NCBI GenBank assembly: GCA_947375085.1
Contig: CANCEQ010000151.1
Coordinates: 1 to 7,358, forward strand
Direction: 5' to 3'
From: Flavobacteriales bacterium
Lineage (GTDB): Bacteria > Bacteroidota > Bacteroidia > Flavobacteriales > Crocinitomicaceae
Length of the DNA: 7,358 nt
The notes beneath the pieces are model-generated. The model saw nothing but the letters and a program-made list of their open reading frames with translations, had not been told where the DNA came from and searched no databases. The position numbers were made by a program, and so were the translations under genes. Below are positions 6,211 through 7,358 of the stretch, piece by piece. The first letter of the stretch is position 1; each line of letters begins with the position of its first letter.

Positions 6211-7358
6211 ATGATTCAATTATCGAAACGATTAATGGAAATGGAAGAATCGGCAACGATCGCTATGTCTAGAAAAAGTCGTGAATTAAAAGCAGAAGGA
6301 AAAGATATTATTTCTTTGAGTTTAGGAGAGCCAGATTTTTTCACTCCTCAATTTATAAAAGATGCTGCTCTTGAAGCAATGAATAATAATTTCACGATGT
6401 ATACACCTGTTGAGGGGTATGATGATTTAAGAGAAAGCATTTCATTAAAATTTAAAAGAGATAACGGATTAAATTATCCAAAAGATCAAATAGTTGTTTC
6501 AACTGGAGCAAAACAGTCGATTGCAAATGCAGTTTTGAGTTTGGTTAATCCAGGAGATGAAGTAATTGTTCCTGCTCCTTATTGGGTTTCTTATTTAGAG
6601 ATAGTTAAGGTTGCTGAAGGTAAATCAGTTGTAGTTCATGCTGGAATTGAAAATGATTTCAAAGTAACGGCTGAACAATTAGAAAAAGCAATTACTCCAA
6701 AAACAAAATTAATAATATTCTCAACTCCCTGTAATCCAACAGGTTCTGTTTATAGTAAAGAAGAGTTAAAAGCTTGGGCTGAAGTGTTACAAAGACACCC
6801 AAATGTGTATATTATTGCTGATGAGATTTATGAGCACATTAATTTCACAGGGAAGCACGAAAGTTTAGCACAATTTCAAGAAATTTACAATCAAGTAATC
6901 ACAGTGAATGGAGTTTCTAAAGCTTGGGCGATGACAGGTTGGAGGTTAGGTTATATTGGTGCTCCGAAAGAAATTGCAAGTGCATGTAATAAAATTCAAG
7001 GTCAGTTTACTTCTGCTACTTGCTCAATCACTCAAAAAGCAGCTATCGCAGCAATGAAAGCAGATCCGTCAGTTTTAAAAGATATGATTACAGCTTTTCA
7101 TTCTAGAAGAGATTTAGTAATTAAAGCTTTAAATACTATAGAAGGAGTTAAAACAAATTTACCTGAAGGAGCATTTTATGTTTTTCCAGATATTTCTCAT
7201 TTCATTGGTAAAGTTGCTGATGGAAAAGAAATTAAATCGGCTGAAGATTTAGCGATGTACTTATTAAGTGATGCTTTGGTTGCTCTTGTTTCAGGAGAAG
7301 CTTTTGGAGATCCAAATTGTATTCGTATTTCTTATGCAGCTTCTGAAGAAACATTGAC
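6211..7358 (+). CDS. aspC: Class I PLP-dependent aminotransferase (aspartate aminotransferase type), C-terminus beyond window edge
   Basis: The frame is open from the ATG at 6211 to the right edge, giving 382 residues; family members of this branch have about 395, so only a short C-terminal tail is missing. The enzyme would move the amino group of aspartate or a related amino acid to 2-oxoglutarate, in the cytoplasm. Seen in order: the N-terminal substrate-loop SLGEPDF (37-43), TGAKQSIANA (98-107), W125 in the PAPYW motif that stacks near the cofactor, STPCNPTGS with N175, ADEIYEH with D204 and Y207, the Schiff-base lysine K237 in SKAWAMTGWRLGY, and R372 in CIRISYA, which binds the substrate carboxylate. 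All key residues are present. The pattern is the prokaryotic subgroup I-beta/gamma; substrate range in this group is broad (aspartate, prephenate, aromatic or branched amino acids), so the symbol is tentative. It is divergent from the lipid operon. Confidence 0.93.
   Translation, partial: MIQLSKRLMEMEESATIAMSRKSRELKAEGKDIISLSLGEPDFFTPQFIKDAALEAMNNNFTMYTPVEGYDDLRESISLKFKRDNGLNYPKDQIVVSTGAKQSIANAVLSLVNPGDEVIVPAPYWVSYLEIVKVAEGKSVVVHAGIENDFKVTAEQLEKAITPKTKLIIFSTPCNPTGSVYSKEELKAWAEVLQRHPNVYIIADEIYEHINFTGKHESLAQFQEIYNQVITVNGVSKAWAMTGWRLGYIGAPKEIASACNKIQGQFTSATCSITQKAAIAAMKADPSVLKDMITAFHSRRDLVIKALNTIEGVKTNLPEGAFYVFPDISHFIGKVADGKEIKSAEDLAMYLLSDALVALVSGEAFGDPNCIRISYAASEETL

Overview
The window is AT-rich and looks like chromosomal core sequence from a member of the Bacteroidota, most likely a flavobacterium. 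This rests on three things: the style of the UvrA and acyltransferase proteins, the lack of clear Shine-Dalgarno sites, and several promoter candidates matching the Bacteroidota pattern (TTTG near -33 and TAnnTTTG near -7). The organism assignment is inference, because no rRNA or other marker gene is present.

Layout from left to right. (1) Positions 1-447, minus strand: the N-terminal part of a lipoprotein with one NHL-like beta-propeller motif; it runs off the left edge. (2) 448-560: a short gap holding the lipoprotein promoter and a degenerate tandem repeat of about 12 bp. (3) 561-3335, minus strand: a full-length uvrA, the DNA damage sensor of nucleotide excision repair. A longer reading from a TTG codon at 3365 is possible, but that codon lies inside a good -7 promoter box, so the ATG at 3335 is preferred. 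(4) 3336-3586: a divergent promoter region. (5) 3587-4183, plus strand: an ECF-type RNA polymerase sigma factor with no visible anti-sigma partner. (6) 4184-4259: a 76-bp convergent gap almost filled by a perfect 18-bp inverted repeat. (7) 4260-6011, minus strand: a tight two-gene operon of a PlsC-like O-acyltransferase followed after 3 nt by a hemolysin-type GNAT N-acyltransferase. This arrangement fits synthesis of aminoacyl lipids, most likely the glycine lipids of Bacteroidota (GlsA/GlsB). (8) 6012-6210: a low-complexity gap with tandem AAGATTC-like units. (9) 6211-7358, plus strand: a class I PLP-dependent aminotransferase of the aspartate aminotransferase type, cut by the right edge about a dozen residues short of its expected end.

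The genes do not form one pathway. They are separate units: DNA repair, transcription control, membrane lipid synthesis and amino-acid metabolism. The only clear functional pair is the two acyltransferases. I see no phage, insertion sequence, CRISPR array, RNA gene or defence system, and nothing here amounts to a clearly new system. The most interesting items are the lipid operon with its variant catalytic motifs, the orphan sigma factor, and the three different repeat types in the gaps.
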